Assembly: GCA_902537325.1 (NCBI GenBank)
Contig: CACBAT010000006.1
Location: 1 to 64,000 of the forward strand
Length of the DNA: 64,000 bases
Source of the DNA: an uncultured Alphaproteobacteria bacterium
GTDB taxonomy: Bacteria > Pseudomonadota > Alphaproteobacteria > HIMB59 > GCA-002718135
Reading direction: 5' to 3'
Position 1 is the first letter of the stretch, and every line of letters begins with the position of its first letter. Below the pieces are notes generated by a model. The model made no database searches. It worked only from the letters and a program-made list of their open reading frames with translations, and was not told the DNA's origin. A program made the translations under genes and the position numbers. Below are positions 10,354-19,402 of the stretch, in pieces.

Positions 10354-11022
10354 TTACTTTTCTTTACTCTCATTTTCAGGATTGTCTTCTTCTTTTTCTT
10401 CTGCAGGTTCTTCTTTTTTAGCGACTGGTTTTTTAGAGACTCCAACCATTGCTGCTCTTAGTAATCGGTCATGCATTGTAAAACCAGATTGGACTTCCTG
10501 TACTACCGTTCCTTCTTCCACATCATTATTTTCAACTTCCATCATTGCCTGATGAAAATTATGATCAAATTTTTGATTTAAAGTTTCAATTTTTTTAACT
10601 CCATGTTTTTCAAGAGTACTTTTGTATTCTTTAAGCACCATTTTTAAACCGTCGATAAGATTTTTTATACTTTCTGGATGGTTTTCATCTTCTGGTAAAG
10701 CATCCAGCGCTCTTTCTAGATTATCTCCTGGCGATAGAATGTCTCTTGCTAAATTTATGCTACCAAACTTTATTGTTTCAACTTTTTCTCGTTCAAATCT
10801 TTTTCTAAGATTTTCCATTTCAGCGAGCAATCGAATTTTATCTTCTTTTAGTGTTTCAATTTCTTTTTCTAAGCTGTCTTCTTCTGAATTTTCATCTTCA
10901 GTTGTCTCTTCTGTGTCTGTGTTTTCTTGAGTATCATTATTATCTTCTTCGTTTTCAATATTCTCAGAATCAGGTTCTTTAATTTCTTCTTGTTGGTTAT
11001 CTTCTTCTTTTTTCTCAACCAT
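10354..11022 (-). CDS. grpE: Nucleotide exchange factor GrpE
   Basis: It releases ADP from DnaK to drive the chaperone cycle. The 222-residue chain has a long acidic, low-complexity N-terminus (about 1-50), then a coiled coil (KDKIRLLAEMENLRKRFEREK). The C-terminal beta domain shows HNFHQAMMEVEN and EGTVVQEVQSGFTMHDRLLRAAMVGV, the GrpE signature. A charged Lys/Glu tail follows. The start codon shares one base with the hrcA stop, so hrcA and grpE form one unit. Confidence 0.97.
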   Translation of the reverse strand: MVEKKEEDNQQEEIKEPDSENIENEEDNNDTQENTDTEETTEDENSEEDSLEKEIETLKEDKIRLLAEMENLRKRFEREKVETIKFGSINLARDILSPGDNLERALDALPEDENHPESIKNLIDGLKMVLKEYKSTLEKHGVKKIETLNQKFDHNFHQAMMEVENNDVEEGTVVQEVQSGFTMHDRLLRAAMVGVSKKPVAKKEEPAEEKEEDNPENESKEK

Positions 11023-12068
11023 TAATCAATCACCTTTCCAATAATTTTTGATGTATAATCAACAAGAGGAACTATTTTGGAGTAGTTTAATCTTGTTGGC
11101 CCAACTACACCTATTGCTCCTATAATTTCTTGATCATTATTTTTATATGGGGCCATTACCATAGAAAGACCAGAGTGTTTAAACAAAAAATTTTTAGATC
11201 CAATAAAAATCTGAACCCCTTTTGCTTTTCCTGCAGTTTCCAATATATCTACAAAACTAGATTTTTTCTCAATTTCATCAAAAAGATTTCGGATTTGATC
11301 TAAATCTTTTGAAACTATTTCATCTTTTAATAAATTTGATTGACCATGAAGAAAAATATAAGGATTTTTGCTGTTGGGCTGAGTTTGAATAATACCTTGT
11401 TGAATTAATTTGGAAGAAATTGACTCTAGCTCATTTTGTGAATTTTTTATTTCTGTTTTTATTAATCTTTTAATTTGCGAAATGTTTTTATTGCTAAACT
11501 TCGAAGTAAGGTAGTTTGATGCCTGTATTAATAATGAACTATTATATTTTCCATTATCTTCTATGATACGATTTTCTACTTCTCCGTTCTCATAAGCAAG
11601 AATAAGCATTAATTGAGTATTATTAAGTCTTATGAATTCAACATGTTTTAAGTTTTTTTGAAATTTTGGTGCAATAACTATTCCTGCATAACTCGATAAT
11701 CCTGAAATAGCCTTAGAAGCTACATCTAGAACCTCTTCATAAGATTTACCCTTAGTTAAGCACTGCTGTTTAATGTTTTCTTTATCTGCTTTAGATATTC
11801 TTCCAAACTCTAAAAGTCCATCAACAAAAAACCGCATTCCTTTTTCAGTAGGCATTCTCCCAGCTGATCTGTGAGAAGCATATAAAAGTCCTTCTTTTTG
11901 CAAATTTGATAGAATAGATCTAATTGATGCTGAGGAAAGATTTAAGCCTCCCATCTTCATAATTGTTTCTGATCCAGCTGGAGACCCAGTTTTGAGATAA
12001 GACTCAACTAATTTTTTAAAAATTAATTTCGATCTATCATTAATTTGTGCATATACATTATCAGACAT
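11022..12068 (-). CDS. hrcA: Heat-inducible transcription repressor HrcA
   Basis: Repressor that binds CIRCE operators, typically at groESL. The 348-residue protein has an N-terminal winged helix (residues about 5-80, LFKKLVESYLKTGSPAGSE and SSASIRSILSNLQKEGLL). The GAF-like central and C-terminal parts end in GAIGVVGPTRLNYSKIVPLVDYTSK, a strong HrcA signature. It is divergent from rph with a 47-bp spacer in which no CIRCE repeat is visible. Its presence alongside RpoH-type promoters suggests dual heat-shock control. Confidence 0.96.
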   Translation of the reverse strand: MSDNVYAQINDRSKLIFKKLVESYLKTGSPAGSETIMKMGGLNLSSASIRSILSNLQKEGLLYASHRSAGRMPTEKGMRFFVDGLLEFGRISKADKENIKQQCLTKGKSYEEVLDVASKAISGLSSYAGIVIAPKFQKNLKHVEFIRLNNTQLMLILAYENGEVENRIIEDNGKYNSSLLIQASNYLTSKFSNKNISQIKRLIKTEIKNSQNELESISSKLIQQGIIQTQPNSKNPYIFLHGQSNLLKDEIVSKDLDQIRNLFDEIEKKSSFVDILETAGKAKGVQIFIGSKNFLFKHSGLSMVMAPYKNNDQEIIGAIGVVGPTRLNYSKIVPLVDYTSKIIGKVID

Positions 12069-12115
12069 AAGAATTTTATTTAAAAATAATATTTATCTAC
12101 TATTATTAAATTTAT

Positions 12116-12826
12116 ATGAGAAAAGATAGATCCTTCAATCAAATGCGTGAAATTTCATTTGAGAAAAATGTTAATATTCATGCAGATGGTTCATGCTTAG
12201 TAAAATTTGGAAATACGCATGTTCTTTGTCTTGCAACAATTGATGAAAAAGTTCCTCACTGGTTAAAGAATACTGGCAAGGGTTGGGTTACTGCAGAATA
12301 TGGCATGCTACCAAGGTCAACAAATACTAGAATGGACAGAGAGGCTGCAAAAGGAAAGCAGTCAGGTAGAACGCAAGAAATACAAAGGTTGATTGGGCGT
12401 AGCTTAAGATCAATTGTGGATCTTTCAAACCTTGGAGAGCGTCAAATTAAAATTGACTGTGATGTTATCCAGGCTGATGGAGGAACAAGAACTGCTTCTA
12501 TCAGTGGTGGTTTTATTTCTTTATTTCTGGCTATAGAAAAGTTGAAGAATAATTATAATCTTCAAAAACCAATTATCAAAAATTTTATAGGGGCAGTATC
12601 AACAGGCATAGTGGAAAATAAAGCATTATTGGATCTAGATTATAGGGAAGACTCCGAAGCTCAAGTAGATGCAAATTTTGTAATTTGTGATACAGATGAA
12701 ATATCTGAAATACAGGTTACGGGGGAAGAATTTTTTTTCAACGATAGTCAATTTACAGAAATGTTTACACTGGCAAAAACTGGAGTTAAAGAAATAATTT
12801 CTAAACAAAAAGAGGCATTGAGATAA
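12116..12826 (+). CDS. rph: Ribonuclease PH
   Basis: Phosphorolytic 3'-5' exoribonuclease that trims tRNA 3' ends. The 236-residue length is normal. Signature segments are GWVTAEYGMLPRSTNTRM, EIQRLIGRSLRS, the phosphate and active-site region IDCDVIQADGGTRTASISGG, and LDLDYREDSEAQVDANFV near the C-terminus. It opens the rph-rdgB pair, one base apart from rdgB, an arrangement common in alphaproteobacteria next to hrcA. Confidence 0.98.
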   Translation: MRKDRSFNQMREISFEKNVNIHADGSCLVKFGNTHVLCLATIDEKVPHWLKNTGKGWVTAEYGMLPRSTNTRMDREAAKGKQSGRTQEIQRLIGRSLRSIVDLSNLGERQIKIDCDVIQADGGTRTASISGGFISLFLAIEKLKNNYNLQKPIIKNFIGAVSTGIVENKALLDLDYREDSEAQVDANFVICDTDEISEIQVTGEEFFFNDSQFTEMFTLAKTGVKEIISKQKEALR

Positions 12827-12827
12827 A

Positions 12828-13409
12828 TTGAAAAAAATATTATTTTTTTCGAATAATAATAACAAAATAATTGAAATAAAAAAAATTTTTAACAAATTTA
12901 ATCTTAAAATTCTTGCATTGAATGATCTAAGCATAACTGATGAACCAAAGGAAAGTGGTAGAACTTTTGAAGAAAATGCAAAGATAAAATCAGACTTTGG
13001 ATTTAATAAAACTGGCATTCCTTGTTTCGCCGATGACTCAGGAATATGTATTGAAAGCTTAAATTGGAAGCCAGGTGTTCTTTCAAAAAGATTTTTAAAT
13101 AACTTCAAAAATAATCAGGCTTGTTTTGAAAATATAATTAAAAGTATAAAAAAAAATAATAAACAAAATGCTTACTTTAAAACCTCAGTAAGCCTAACTA
13201 TTAAAAATAATCAAAATGTAATATTTAATGGCAAAATTGATGGAAGAATTTCTAAACAAGCTAGGGGTAGATTTGGTTTTGGTTATGATCCAATTTTTAT
13301 TCCTAAAAATTATAACAAAACATTAGCTGAATTAAGCACCAAAGAAAAAAATGAAATTAGTCATAGATCTATAGCTGTAACAAAATTAATTAACTTTTTA
13401 ATTAATTAA
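12828..13409 (+). CDS. rdgB: RdgB/HAM1 non-canonical purine NTP pyrophosphatase
   Basis: It hydrolyses dITP and XTP to monophosphates to keep deaminated purines out of DNA. The 193-residue protein starts at TTG one base after the rph stop; this start restores the N-terminal strand and S-N-N-N-x-K motif (ILFFSNNNNKIIEI). Later motifs are FADDSGICIESLNWKPGVLS and GRFGFGYDPIFIP, followed by EISHRS. No SD is visible, so translational coupling to rph is likely. It overlaps the convergent lipoprotein gene by 8 bp. Confidence 0.95.
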   Translation: MKKILFFSNNNNKIIEIKKIFNKFNLKILALNDLSITDEPKESGRTFEENAKIKSDFGFNKTGIPCFADDSGICIESLNWKPGVLSKRFLNNFKNNQACFENIIKSIKKNNKQNAYFKTSVSLTIKNNQNVIFNGKIDGRISKQARGRFGFGYDPIFIPKNYNKTLAELSTKEKNEISHRSIAVTKLINFLIN

Positions 13410-14730
13410 TTACAAAAGAATTTCCATTATTTATTTTTAATATGTTAAGATCTCTTTCAATCATATTATCTTTGAAATAAAAGTTTCCATCAATGCCATC
13501 AAATTTTTTGTTGGGATTATTTAATAACTTTATTACATCACCAAGTTTATATTCCTTTGTGTAGATGAAATTAATTAAACCTATTAAGTCATAAGGTAAT
13601 GTTGAGATTCTCAAAAACTCTTCATCATATATTTCCATATAGTTATTTATTATATTTATTCGACTTGTTTCTGGAATTCCTGGAAATATTGCCCCCTGTA
13701 AAGAAGGTTCATAAAAAAAAGTTTTATCATCTATTACTCCAGTTCCCATAAACTGTACAACATTAGGATCTATATCGTAATATGGTAGAAGAGGAGCAAC
13801 TTGTAGTAAGTTCAAACCATAATCCGCAATCAAGATATGTGTAAAATCATAGTCACTTGTAGTTTTAAATCTTTCTAATTTTTTTAATCTTTTTTTTGAT
13901 TTTTCATCTTTTTTAGAAGATAGAATTTGTTTTTGTCTATTCAATTCATATTTTCTCAATTCATATTTTCCCAATTCTTTTATTGATTCTCTTACATTTG
14001 ATAGTTCGTCTTTATATGAAGATCTGTTGACTAATATTGCAGGGCTTTCAAGCATTATATTATCAATTAGACTATTTATTAAATATCCATATTCATTCTC
14101 AGGATAAAGTAGCGCAACTTTTGCATCATCGTTTAAATGTAACATAAGTTGTGAGAGTTCATTTTGTGGAAAAAAATTTATTAAATAAACACAATCTTTT
14201 GCTAATGAAGATTTAGAAGAGTATGAAAAAAATATTACTTCATGAGCACAATAATTGTCTAAGAACTTTGCATACTTAGATTGAATTGGTCCTAGAAAAA
14301 TCTTCCCTGGTAGTAGGTTTTTTTCTATAATTTTTTTTAGATCATTTTCATTTTCATAAAGTTCTATTTGTATAACAACATCCTTTATGCCAAGATTGTA
14401 AATACCTAATTCATAAGTATTCAAAAATTGTTTAGTGGTTTTTTTATCGTCATCTTTTGCAAATAAAGCAATAATTTTTTTATCTAAGACAATATCATCT
14501 AAAATCTTATTCTGCTTATCTTGTTTGCTTTGTTTTTTTTCAATTACCTTTTTTTCACTTTTATCTTCAATTGATTTTTCAGAAATAGTTATTTCTTGAG
14601 TATTTTTAGTATTTTGTTTAGATAAATTTACTGGAGTACATGAAATTATAAATATAAGTATATAAATAATGGATAATATTATTAATGGTCTCTCAATTGT
14701 AGCAACGCCTATTGGCAATTTAGATGACAT
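13402..14730 (-). CDS. LpoA-like penicillin-binding protein activator lipoprotein
   Basis: A predicted outer-membrane lipoprotein of the periplasmic-binding-protein type I fold. A hydrophobic stretch (LIILSIIYILIFIISC) ends in the lipobox IISC. A Lys/Gln/Ser linker and the two-lobed domain follow (KIIALFAKDDDKKTTKQF; LNDDAKVALLYPENEYGYLIN). Alphaproteobacteria often carry such a gene head-to-head with rsmI, as here. The annotated ATG at 14730 lies inside rsmI, and the real start may be the TTG at 14718 or nearer the hydrophobic run. An ABC-type amino-acid-binding protein is less likely because no permease is nearby. Confidence 0.75.
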   Translation of the reverse strand: MSSKLPIGVATIERPLIILSIIYILIFIISCTPVNLSKQNTKNTQEITISEKSIEDKSEKKVIEKKQSKQDKQNKILDDIVLDKKIIALFAKDDDKKTTKQFLNTYELGIYNLGIKDVVIQIELYENENDLKKIIEKNLLPGKIFLGPIQSKYAKFLDNYCAHEVIFFSYSSKSSLAKDCVYLINFFPQNELSQLMLHLNDDAKVALLYPENEYGYLINSLIDNIMLESPAILVNRSSYKDELSNVRESIKELGKYELRKYELNRQKQILSSKKDEKSKKRLKKLERFKTTSDYDFTHILIADYGLNLLQVAPLLPYYDIDPNVVQFMGTGVIDDKTFFYEPSLQGAIFPGIPETSRINIINNYMEIYDEEFLRISTLPYDLIGLINFIYTKEYKLGDVIKLLNNPNKKFDGIDGNFYFKDNMIERDLNILKINNGNSFVIN

Positions 14731-15514
14731 AACTTACAGGGCAGTAAAAGTAATTAGAGAATGTGATATCATTATTTGTGAAAATCCTAAACATTCACTT
14801 AAACTACTAAATAAATTAGGCATTAAAAAGAAATTAATAGCTTTGCATGATTATAATGAACATAAAATTATCAATCAAATAAAGAACTTATTAAAAAGTA
14901 AAAATTGTGTTCTAATTTCTGACGCAGGATCTCCATTAATTTCTGATCCTGGTTATAATTTAGTACAATATTGTATTGTAAATAATATTAGAGTTACATC
15001 TGTTCCTGGCCCCTCGTCAGTTATATCAAGTTTACAGTTATCTGGATTACCAATATCAGAATTTGTTTTTTTTGGTTTTGTTCCAAAATCAAAAAAAAAA
15101 ATCGAGGAACTTGTCAAAAATATTTCTCAAGAAAACAGGACGTGTGTATTTTTTGTCTCAAATCATAAATTAATTGTTTTTCTAGACTGCCTAGAAAATA
15201 TTGTGGGCAATAGGTTAATTTCAATATGTAAGGAACTTACAAAAGTAAATGAGTTTGTCTTTAGAGGAAATCCAGGTAGTGTTAAAAATAAAATACTAGA
15301 AGATAAAGAAAATATTAAAGGAGAGTTTGTTGCTGTTATTGATAGACAAACATCAAAAAATCAAGATTTTGACAACATTGAATTGTATAACAATGAATTG
15401 AAAAAGATGGTTACAAAATTTTCTTTGACCGACATCGTCGAAATAGTACATAAATTTACAAAAATTAATAAAAACAAAATTTACAAATGGTTGTTAAAAC
15501 TAAAAAATGATTAA
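14669..15514 (+). CDS. rsmI: 16S rRNA (cytidine1402-2'-O)-methyltransferase
   Basis: SAM-dependent 2'-O-methylation of C1402 in 16S rRNA. The 281-residue protein starts ISIVATPIGNLDDITYRAV-like at residues 9-27. It has the LISDAGSPLISDPG loop and the VPGPSSVISSLQLSGLP segment, both diagnostic for RsmI of the tetrapyrrole methylase fold. The start lies 62 bp inside the oppositely oriented lipoprotein reading frame, so the two 5' ends overlap. The last 8 bp overlap the BON lipoprotein gene. The YraN gene often found next is absent. Confidence 0.96.
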   Translation: MDNIINGLSIVATPIGNLDDITYRAVKVIRECDIIICENPKHSLKLLNKLGIKKKLIALHDYNEHKIINQIKNLLKSKNCVLISDAGSPLISDPGYNLVQYCIVNNIRVTSVPGPSSVISSLQLSGLPISEFVFFGFVPKSKKKIEELVKNISQENRTCVFFVSNHKLIVFLDCLENIVGNRLISICKELTKVNEFVFRGNPGSVKNKILEDKENIKGEFVAVIDRQTSKNQDFDNIELYNNELKKMVTKFSLTDIVEIVHKFTKINKNKIYKWLLKLKND

Positions 15515-16094
15515 AATTTTATTTATTCCAATATTTTTAATCTTTGCCTCTGTTAATTACGGGTGTTCGCCAGCAAGTGTTCTTGCAACAGGAGGTGGTA
15601 GCGCTATGGTAGTAGCTGAGGGTGAAAGAACACTTGGTACAGTTATTGATGATGCAACTATTAAAGTAAATATTGCAGCCAAATTTTTAAATGCTGATAA
15701 CAATCTTTTTGTAAATATAAACACCAGTGTTTTAGAAGGCAGAATATTGTTAACTGGACTGGTTGATAGCCAAGAAATAAGAATTGATGCTGTAAGATTA
15801 GTTTGGGAAGTTGAGGGCGTTAAAGAAATTATAAATGAAATAGAAATTGGAAACAGAACCACATTAAAAGATTATGCTAGTGATTTATGGATTAATACAC
15901 AAGCAAGAGCTATAGCTGCTAAAACAATGGGCATTAAAGCAATCACATTTAATTTTGAAACAATCCAAGGAAAAATTTATATAGCGGGCATCACGGCACG
16001 CCAAGATCTTTTAGATGAAATGATAATTGCTCTTAAAAATATAAAAGGCGTGAGTGAAATTATTAATTATGTGATTATAAGAGATAAATTATAA
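15507..16094 (+). CDS. BON-domain lipoprotein, DolP/OsmY-like
   Basis: A 195-residue outer-membrane lipoprotein candidate with signal peptide and lipobox NYGC (Cys20). Two BON domains follow at about residues 45-115 and 120-193. Each has the V-x-G-x-V or I-x-G-x-x strand (GRILLTGLVDS; GKIYIAGITAR) and the VEGVKEIINEI / IKGVSEIINYV helix-strand end. In the known family member DolP these domains bind phospholipid and support outer-membrane integrity; that role here is inferred. It overlaps rsmI by 8 bp, so the two are coupled. Confidence 0.88.
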   Translation: MIKILFIPIFLIFASVNYGCSPASVLATGGGSAMVVAEGERTLGTVIDDATIKVNIAAKFLNADNNLFVNINTSVLEGRILLTGLVDSQEIRIDAVRLVWEVEGVKEIINEIEIGNRTTLKDYASDLWINTQARAIAAKTMGIKAITFNFETIQGKIYIAGITARQDLLDEMIIALKNIKGVSEIINYVIIRDKL

Positions 16095-16095
16095 T

Positions 16096-16446
16096 TTACC
16101 TTAATCTTCCTATTTTTTCTCCTGCCAAAATATGAATGTGAAAATGTGGTACTTCTTGTCCACCGTTCTCTCCAGAATTTGTTATTAATCTATAACCGGT
16201 ATTTTCGATATTAAAATTATTTATTACGAGCTGAACACTCTTAAAAAAAGATGTGATATTTTCATTATCCGCATTATTTAAAAAATCTGAAAAAGTTGTA
16301 CAAGGAAATTTTGGTATACCTAAAACATGTATTTTAGCCTGGGGATTAATATCATTAAAAAATAAACTAAACTCATCTTCGTGAACTTTATCACAAGGTA
16401 TTTCTTTTCTTAGTATTTTTGCAAAAATATTATTTTCATCATACAT
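16096..16446 (-). CDS. HIT family (HINT-type) nucleotide-binding protein
   Basis: A 116-residue purine nucleoside phosphoramidase-like protein. It has the N-terminal FAKILRKEIPCDKVHED segment and the histidine triad PHFHIHIL (H-x-H-x-H) close to the C-terminus, followed by AGEKIGRL. Size and motif order match the bacterial HinT branch. It is the last gene of the his cluster, 6 bp after hisE, an arrangement seen in other alphaproteobacteria. Its in vivo substrate is not evident. Confidence 0.93.
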   Translation of the reverse strand: MYDENNIFAKILRKEIPCDKVHEDEFSLFFNDINPQAKIHVLGIPKFPCTTFSDFLNNADNENITSFFKSVQLVINNFNIENTGYRLITNSGENGGQEVPHFHIHILAGEKIGRLR

Positions 16447-16452
16447 TTTGTT

Positions 16453-16725
16453 TTACTTTCTTTTATCAAGCTCTTTATGAATTTCGTTAATGGTAATTTT
16501 TTTTGATTTTAACAAAACAAGAAGATGATAAATTACATCAACGGCCTCTTCTATTGTCCTTTTTTTTGATCCTTTTAAAAAATCTATGATTAACTCTGAG
16601 GATTCCTCTCCAAATTTTTGAGCAATTTTTTTTGGTCCTAACTTTAATAACTTATTGGTATACGAATTTTTTTTTCTTGTTTGTACTCTATTGTTTATAA
16701 TTTCATTTAAGTCTTCAATTTTCAT
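16453..16725 (-). CDS. hisE: Phosphoribosyl-ATP pyrophosphatase
   Basis: Second step of histidine synthesis, hydrolysing phosphoribosyl-ATP to phosphoribosyl-AMP. The 90-residue, all-helical protein of the MazG-like fold has the metal-binding signature GEESSELIIDFLKGSKKRTIEEAVDVIYHLLVLL. It is a stand-alone HisE, with HisI not fused. It is 5 bp downstream of hisF. Confidence 0.95.
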   Translation of the reverse strand: MKIEDLNEIINNRVQTRKKNSYTNKLLKLGPKKIAQKFGEESSELIIDFLKGSKKRTIEEAVDVIYHLLVLLKSKKITINEIHKELDKRK

Positions 16726-16730
16726 AAAAT

Positions 16731-17486
16731 TTATTCTCTAATGCTTATATTTTTATTTTTTAAGTATTCCTTTACTTCTTTAATGCTAATTTCATTAAAA
16801 TGAAAGACTGAGGCCGCTAATAATGCATCAGCTTTGCCTTTAACTACACCGTCATAGAAATGATCTAGAGTTCCAACTCCCCCGCTAGCTATAACTGGTA
16901 TCTTTATAAATTCTGATACTTTACCCAGTAGTTCATTATCAAAGCCAGATTTTGTGCCATCCTTGTCCATTGATGTTAAAAGAATTTCACCAGCTCCTAG
17001 TTCTTGAGCTTTTTCTATCCAACTTAAAGCAAGTAAATCAGTTTTCTTAGTCCCACCATGGGAATAAACAAACCAATCATCATTGTGTTTTTTTGCATCA
17101 ACAGCCACAACAATGCATTGGTTTCCAAAATATTCAGAAGCCTCTTTAATGATATTGGGATTTTTAATTGCTGCAGAATTTATAGAAACTTTGTCAGCGC
17201 CAGCTTTAAGTAAGTCTTGTATATTTTCTATTGATGAAATTCCACCACCAACTGTAAGGGGGATAAAAACCTCGTTTGCAGTTTTTTTTACCACATTTAC
17301 CATTGTGTCTCTATTTTCTAATGATGCGCTAATATCTAGGAAACATATTTCATCAGCCCCATTATCAGAATAGTGTTTTGCTTGTTCAACAGGGTCTCCT
17401 GCATCAATTAAATTTAAAAAATTGATACCCTTTACAACCCTTCCATCTTTAACGTCCAAGCATGGGATGATTCTTATTTTTACCAT
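16731..17486 (-). CDS. hisF: Imidazole glycerol phosphate synthase, cyclase subunit
   Basis: With HisH it converts PRFAR and ammonia to imidazole glycerol phosphate and AICAR. The 251-residue TIM barrel starts [20 protein letters not shown]. It has the phosphate-binding [10 protein letters not shown] and [11 protein letters not shown] loops, the catalytic Asp in CLDVKDG and the second catalytic Asp in [11 protein letters not shown]. One base separates it from hisA. Confidence 0.98.
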   Translation of the reverse strand: MVKIRIIPCLDVKDGRVVKGINFLNLIDAGDPVEQAKHYSDNGADEICFLDISASLENRDTMVNVVKKTANEVFIPLTVGGGISSIENIQDLLKAGADKVSINSAAIKNPNIIKEASEYFGNQCIVVAVDAKKHNDDWFVYSHGGTKKTDLLALSWIEKAQELGAGEILLTSMDKDGTKSGFDNELLGKVSEFIKIPVIASGGVGTLDHFYDGVVKGKADALLAASVFHFNEISIKEVKEYLKNKNISIRE

Positions 17487-17487
17487 T

Positions 17488-18228
17488 TTAGTTTAGAATT
17501 TTTTGCGCTTCTACAAGATCAATCTTTCCTTCATAGAAAGATTTGCCTGAAATAATTCCTTCAATATTTATTGTGTTCAGCTTTTTTAAATTTGTTAGAT
17601 CAGAGTAATCTGTTAAACCACCTGCAATTATAATTTTTTTATTAAATTTTTTAATTAAGTTTATTTTATTTATAAAATTACTAACAAAATCTAAATTTAA
17701 ACCTTTTAGCATTCCATCATTTTGAATATCTGTAATTACATATCCTTTAATTTTTGAGTTAGTATAAATATCAAGAATGTCTTGTATTTTTTTTCCTGAA
17801 TTTTTATCCCACCCTTTTATCATTATGTTATCTTCAAGAATATCTAATGAAATATATAGTTTATCCGCATACATATTTGATAAAATTATAACTTCATTTG
17901 GTTTTTCAATAGACATTGACCCAATAATCAAATTATTTATTCCAACTTCAAAATATTTTTTGGCTAAATCTAAACTTCGAACTCCACCCCCTAATTGTAT
18001 TGGTATTGAGATTGATTTTCTAATTTTCTTTATTGTTTCAAAATTAACATTTGATCTACCAAAAGCAGCATCTAGGTCAACCAAGTGAAGTTTTTTACAA
18101 CCAATTTGTTCAAAATAGATTGCTTGTTTTTCTGGGTCTTCATTGTAAACAACACTGGAGCTATCTTTACCTTTAGAAAGTCTGACACATTTATTATCTT
18201 TTAAATCAATGGCTGGTATAATTTGCAC
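17488..18228 (-). CDS. hisA: ProFAR isomerase
   Basis: It isomerises ProFAR to PRFAR in histidine synthesis. The 246-residue TIM barrel is paralogous to HisF, starting [18 protein letters not shown]. It has LGGGVRSL, the catalytic [13 protein letters not shown] loop, and the final [11 protein letters not shown] phosphate loop. Its start shares one base with the stop of the acetyltransferase gene upstream. Confidence 0.97.
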   Translation of the reverse strand: MQIIPAIDLKDNKCVRLSKGKDSSSVVYNEDPEKQAIYFEQIGCKKLHLVDLDAAFGRSNVNFETIKKIRKSISIPIQLGGGVRSLDLAKKYFEVGINNLIIGSMSIEKPNEVIILSNMYADKLYISLDILEDNIMIKGWDKNSGKKIQDILDIYTNSKIKGYVITDIQNDGMLKGLNLDFVSNFINKINLIKKFNKKIIIAGGLTDYSDLTNLKKLNTINIEGIISGKSFYEGKIDLVEAQKILN

Positions 18229-18770
18229 TACAGATTTTTATAGTAGTAGTAACCTTTAATAAAACTTCCGTTAATGTAAGCATAGTATGGGTTTTCACCC
18301 CACTTTATATAATTTTTACCTGTAAATAGTTTTATTGCTGCATCTTGTGTTTCTCTTACAGCTAGCTGTAATGATTTAATATTATCTTCTTTGGCAATTT
18401 GTTCAGTGTGATCAATCATTGTTTTAGCCAAACCATAACCCCTTGCCCATGGAGCTACAAATTGTCTTCTTATACGTGCGATATTTTTCCTAGACTCAAT
18501 ATTGGGTGCCTCATATGCAATTTGAAGGGTTCCAGCTATAACTCCATTGAGCCTGCCAACAATAAGTTTAATATATTTATCATTGGTTCTTTTGGTCCAG
18601 TAATCTGTTAAAATATCTCTTGTTGGAACTCTTAACCAACCAAAACCTCCTCCAGCCTTAATTGCTTGTTCAGTTATATTACAAAGATCTGCCAAATCTA
18701 CGTTTGTAAGTGTTTCAATGTTATCAACTGAAATATTAATCTTTTCTTTTAGTTGTGTAGACATGTTCAT
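18228..18770 (-). CDS. GNAT-family N-acetyltransferase inside the his cluster
   Basis: A 180-residue protein with a GNAT core: beta-strand KLIVGRLNGVIAGTLQIAY, an acetyl-CoA-binding loop of the R/Q-x-x-G-x-G/A type in RRQFVAPWARGYGLAKTMIDHTEQIA, and SLQLAVRETQDAAIKLFTGKNYIKWGENP near the C-terminus. The substrate is unknown. It is embedded between hisH and hisA with 4-bp and 1-bp overlaps, so it is certainly co-transcribed. GNAT genes near hslV or his are found in other alphaproteobacteria, but a role in histidine synthesis is not established. Confidence 0.85.
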   Translation of the reverse strand: MNMSTQLKEKINISVDNIETLTNVDLADLCNITEQAIKAGGGFGWLRVPTRDILTDYWTKRTNDKYIKLIVGRLNGVIAGTLQIAYEAPNIESRKNIARIRRQFVAPWARGYGLAKTMIDHTEQIAKEDNIKSLQLAVRETQDAAIKLFTGKNYIKWGENPYYAYINGSFIKGYYYYKNL

Positions 18771-19396
18771 ACTCTAATAAATTCTTTTAATAAGTTTAAT
18801 CCTTGGGAGGAACTTTTTTCAGGATGAAACTGAACGCCATATATATTTTCTTTTCCAACAATTGAAGCAAAATTTGTTCCATACTTAGTTTCTGCCAAAA
18901 TATCGTCTTTATTAGCACAATCAAAATAATAAGAATGAACGAAGTAATAATCATTTTTATTAAAGATTAAGTTGTTGTATTTTGAGTTTGTAGGTATTGC
19001 CAAGTTCCATCCCATATGAGGAAGTTTTAAATTATCTCCAGGTAATAATTTAATTTGACCGTCAATCCAACCTAGGCCCTCATGAACTCCATTTTCTTCA
19101 CTCATGTTAGCTAACATTTGCATACCAACACATATCCCCAAAAATGGCTTCTTTTTAATTAATGCAAACTCACAAAGCTCGTCAATTAAACCATCCGTTT
19201 TTTTTAAACCATTCATGCATGTAGAAAAGGCCCCTTGGCCTGGTAATACAATGTGGGTTGAGTTTTTTACATCATTTAATTTTTTTGAAATTAAAACGTC
19301 TACCTCAATATTGTTGTCTTTTGCTATTTTAATAAAAGATTTTTGTGCAGACAAAACATTGCCTGAGCCGTAATCTACAATAGTGATTTTTTTCAT
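18767..19396 (-). CDS. hisH: Imidazole glycerol phosphate synthase, glutaminase subunit
   Basis: It supplies ammonia from glutamine to HisF. The 209-residue class I amidotransferase opens ITIVDYGSGNVLSAQKSF. It has the nucleophile elbow FLGICVGMQMLAN (catalytic Cys) and the His/Glu pair in GVQFHPEKSS near the C-terminus. It is 6 bp downstream of hisB. Confidence 0.97.
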   Translation of the reverse strand: MKKITIVDYGSGNVLSAQKSFIKIAKDNNIEVDVLISKKLNDVKNSTHIVLPGQGAFSTCMNGLKKTDGLIDELCEFALIKKKPFLGICVGMQMLANMSEENGVHEGLGWIDGQIKLLPGDNLKLPHMGWNLAIPTNSKYNNLIFNKNDYYFVHSYYFDCANKDDILAETKYGTNFASIVGKENIYGVQFHPEKSSSQGLNLLKEFIRV

Positions 19397-19402
19397 TAAA
19401 AA

